This document shows positions 22,911 through 24,750 of a stretch of DNA of 24,750 nucleotides, in pieces. Origin of the DNA: CAVPRW01 sp046727435 [NCBI: bacterium] (GTDB lineage Bacteria; Tectomicrobia; Entotheonellia; J063); NCBI GenBank assembly GCA_046727435.1, contig JBKPCR010000314.1, positions 1 to 24,750 of the forward strand. The letters are read 5' to 3'. Position 1 is the first letter of the stretch, and every line of letters begins with the position of its first letter. The translations under genes and the position numbers were made by a program. The notes beneath the pieces were generated by a model that did no database searches, was not told where the DNA came from, and worked only from the letters and a program-made list of their open reading frames with translations.

Positions 22911-23629
22911 GTGTCCTTGGCCAGCGCGGTAGCGACCGGCGTTGAACCCACACGCGAGGGAGGAGCCGTCATCAGCGTGATCAACACTTCCGTGACCCGG
23001 CACACAGCAGCGGACACCGCTTCTCCGTACAAGTTGTCCCACGTTGCGCTTCAAACCGCACATTTCGTCGACGTAAGAGATTGGTACACGACTGTCCTTG
23101 GCGCAAATATGGTCTTCGACAACGGTAAGATTGCGCTACTCACGTATGATGACGAGCATCACCGCATCGCCATCATCCATGGGCCTCGACTCGCCGAACG
23201 GGGCGACCGTCGCCTGTGTGGCTCACATCGCATTCACCTATCGCAGTTTGGAAGCGCTCATTGCGACCTATACCCGGCTCAAGGCAGTCGGGATCTTGCC
23301 TTGGCGCGCTATCAATCATGGCCCGACCGTCTCGCTCGCTCTATTATCGTGACCCCGACCGCACACAGGTTGAGTTACAGATCGATGTATTCGCCACTGT
23401 GGAAGAGGCCAACGAGTTCTTGGCGAGCGACATCTTTGTCGAGAATCCCGTCGGCGTTCGGTTCGACCCTGATTGCATGGTCGAGCTGCTCGCCGGCGGC
23501 GCACCGGTGAGCGAACTGAAGAAGCAGGGTGCGGCCCAGGGAAATAACCTGGCCGGCGCATCGCTCGTCAAAGAGGACTTCGCGAACGTCCCGGTGCGTG
23601 AGTGGAAGACGAATAAGCCCGGCTTCTGA
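22911..23629 (+). pseudogene. VOC-family extradiol-dioxygenase-like gene with two frameshifts
   Basis: Three frames in succession read as one glyoxalase/bleomycin-resistance (VOC) protein. Frame 1: YKLSHVALQTAHFVDVRDWY, NMVFDNGKIALLTYDDEHHR and IAIIHGP. Frame 2 from about 23200: VAHIAFTYRSLEALIATYTR and INHGPTVSL. Frame 3 from about 23336: LYYRDPDRTQVELQIDVFAT, onward to the stop at 23629. Expected metal ligands are present (His of SHVAL, His of AHIAF, Glu of QVELQ). The first break is at GGGG (23200-23203); the second is a tandem CTCGCTCG (23331-23338), a 4-bp duplication. Each shifts by +1. The start is uncertain: GTG 22911 or GTG 22977. The full protein would be about 220-240 residues. Confidence 0.8.
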
Positions 23630-23642
23630 ATCGCTCGGGGCT

Positions 23643-23714
23643 GCCGAACACCGCAGTGGAGCAGACCGCTGGCTCGCATTCGCTCGCCGCGGCTGCTCAC
23701 CGCGAGCGTTAGGT
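23643..23714 (+). repeat. attC-like imperfect palindrome behind the VOC gene
   Basis: Fourteen bases after the VOC stop. GCAGTGGAGCAGACCGC (23653-23669) can pair with GCGGCTGCTCACCGC (23689-23703), leaving unpaired bases on the 5' arm only. It is bounded by GCCGAAC (23643-23649) and GTTAGGT (23708-23714); the latter matches the integron core GTTRRRY. The overall 72-bp plan matches integron recombination sites, but the left box matches poorly. Confidence 0.45.
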
Positions 23715-23894
23715 GCCAAAGGCGCAGAGCAGTGTGTTATCGTAGCGCGCACACATCTGGCTGGACGCACAAGTATTGCGGAGAGCATACCGTCTGTGAC
23801 CGTGATCGACGTGTCGGTGCACGGGGCAGGTCCGCCGCCCCGGCTCTTCTGGGTGGGACCGCGACGAAAACCATGGGGAGAGGAGAACACAGCG

Positions 23895-24750
23895 ATGCGC
23901 TTGCAGCACCAGTGGTGGCGCGGACTCGTAGCCGCCGTGCTCAGCGGGCTGGTGGGCGTGACGGCCGTGGCGGCGGCGGGCGCACAGTTTATCCCGATTC
24001 TCGGCTTCCGCGAGGGGACCCTGCGGGCGCTTGGGATACCGCAGGCCGATGGCCTCATCGCCTATTTGACCCTCCTCAACGAGCGCGATGGCGGCACCCA
24101 CGGCGTGCCCGTGGTCTGGGAAGAGTGCGAAACCGTCTGGGACGTCCCCCGCGGCATCGAGTGCTATGAGCGCCTGAAAACCAAGGGGCCCACGGGGACG
24201 GCGGTGATGCAGGTGTTCGGTACCGCGCTCACCTACGCCCTGATTGAGCGCGCCAGGCACGACCAGATCCTCCTGATCACGCCGGGTACTGGACGCTCAG
24301 ACGCCTCGGACGGGCGGGTATTTCCCTATGTCTTCAACGGCCCGAGCAACTCCTGGAGTCAGAATACGGCCAAGATCCGGTTCATTGGCCAACGGGCTGG
24401 CGGTATGGCGCACCTCAAGGGCCGGAAAATCGTCCATGTCTACTACGACAATGACTATGGCCGGGAAACCCTCTCCCTCCTCGACCAGCAGGCCGCTCAG
24501 TATGGCTTTACGGTCCAACAGCTGGCGGTCCAACCGCCGGGGCTCGACCAGAAGGCCACCTGGCTGCGGATCAAGGTCGCTCAGCCCGACTGGGTCATCT
24601 GGCGTGGTGCAGGAGGCTTTACGACCTCCACCGCCCTGAAGGAAGCGGCCCAGATTGGCTTTCCCCGCGACAAGATCGTGGGGCCGTTCCCCACCTGCGC
24701 GGAGCAGGATATGGTGGCGGCCGGGGAGGCGGCCATTGGCTTCATCTGCG
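23895..24750 (+). CDS. ABC transporter substrate-binding protein, branched-chain amino acid type (partial)
   Basis: Runs off the right end of the window; 285 codons are visible. The N-terminus is a Sec signal peptide: MRLQHQWW, a long hydrophobic core, and a cleavage region around AVAAAGA. The mature part shows the periplasmic binding-protein fold of the LIV/HAAT family: ADGLIAYLTLLNERDGG, a strand-helix VVWEECETVW, AVMQVFG, then LLITPGTGRSDASDGRVFPY, KIVHVYYDNDYGRE and WVIWRGAGGFTTS. Such proteins capture amino acids, amides or aromatic acids for import. ATG 23895 is preceded by AGGAGA. Permease and ATPase genes are expected downstream. Substrate unknown. Confidence 0.88.
   Translation, partial: MRLQHQWWRGLVAAVLSGLVGVTAVAAAGAQFIPILGFREGTLRALGIPQADGLIAYLTLLNERDGGTHGVPVVWEECETVWDVPRGIECYERLKTKGPTGTAVMQVFGTALTYALIERARHDQILLITPGTGRSDASDGRVFPYVFNGPSNSWSQNTAKIRFIGQRAGGMAHLKGRKIVHVYYDNDYGRETLSLLDQQAAQYGFTVQQLAVQPPGLDQKATWLRIKVAQPDWVIWRGAGGFTTSTALKEAAQIGFPRDKIVGPFPTCAEQDMVAAGEAAIGFIC

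Noticed and set aside
23375-24260. Minus-strand frames across the VOC gene and binding protein
   Set aside because: Antisense to better-supported coding sequences.
1-24750. CRISPR array or cas genes
   Set aside because: No regularly spaced direct repeats of suitable length and no Cas-like protein were seen.

Overview
The window is GC-rich bacterial DNA with short genes on both strands, many bearing clear Shine-Dalgarno sequences. Two large cyclase/ATPase signalling proteins, a Tat-exported LVIVD-repeat protein and a branched-chain amino-acid type binding protein suggest an uncultivated, high-GC environmental lineage (for example Methylomirabilota/Rokubacteria or Tectomicrobia). That placement is inference; no rRNA or marker gene is present.

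Layout. 1-5.5 kb holds small plus-strand genes separated by long gaps: four tiny proteins including a 55-residue zinc ribbon, a TrmO-type tRNA methyltransferase, an RDD membrane protein, a translationally coupled pair of small ORFs and a small lipoprotein. 5.6-13.9 kb looks like a mobile or replicon-type accessory segment. It starts with the 3' half of a tRNA-Met(CAU), then a GIY-YIG nuclease-like gene and a DUF456-type membrane gene (both apparently frameshifted), an XRE repressor with three palindromic operators, an HNH endonuclease with a long zinc-finger array, and a HExxH metalloprotein. An origin-like region follows (inverted TCTACAC iterons around AT-rich DNA), then a minus-strand set of genes: an uncharacterised HTH protein, a ribbon-helix-helix-like protein and a large prim-pol replication protein. 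A strong intrinsic terminator lies between this set and an AT-rich leader. No integrase or partition gene is visible.

14.5-19.8 kb carries two tandem, translationally coupled class III cyclase/AAA ATPase proteins that share an unusual N-terminal domain. The second is cut off inside its ATPase module by an IS110-family transposase remnant, which itself runs into a 5'-truncated acetone-carboxylase-gamma-like gene. 20-23.7 kb is a decaying region: a tRNA-3'-end-like hairpin, an intact minus-strand LVIVD-repeat gene, a mandelate-racemase/enolase C-terminal fragment, and a VOC dioxygenase-like gene with two frameshifts followed by an attC-like imperfect hairpin. The window ends inside a plus-strand ABC transporter binding-protein gene.

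The most interesting candidates are the prim-pol/iteron replication module with its uncharacterised partner proteins, the tRNA 3'-half as a possible attachment scar, the coupled cyclase-ATPase pair, and the attC-like element behind the VOC pseudogene.
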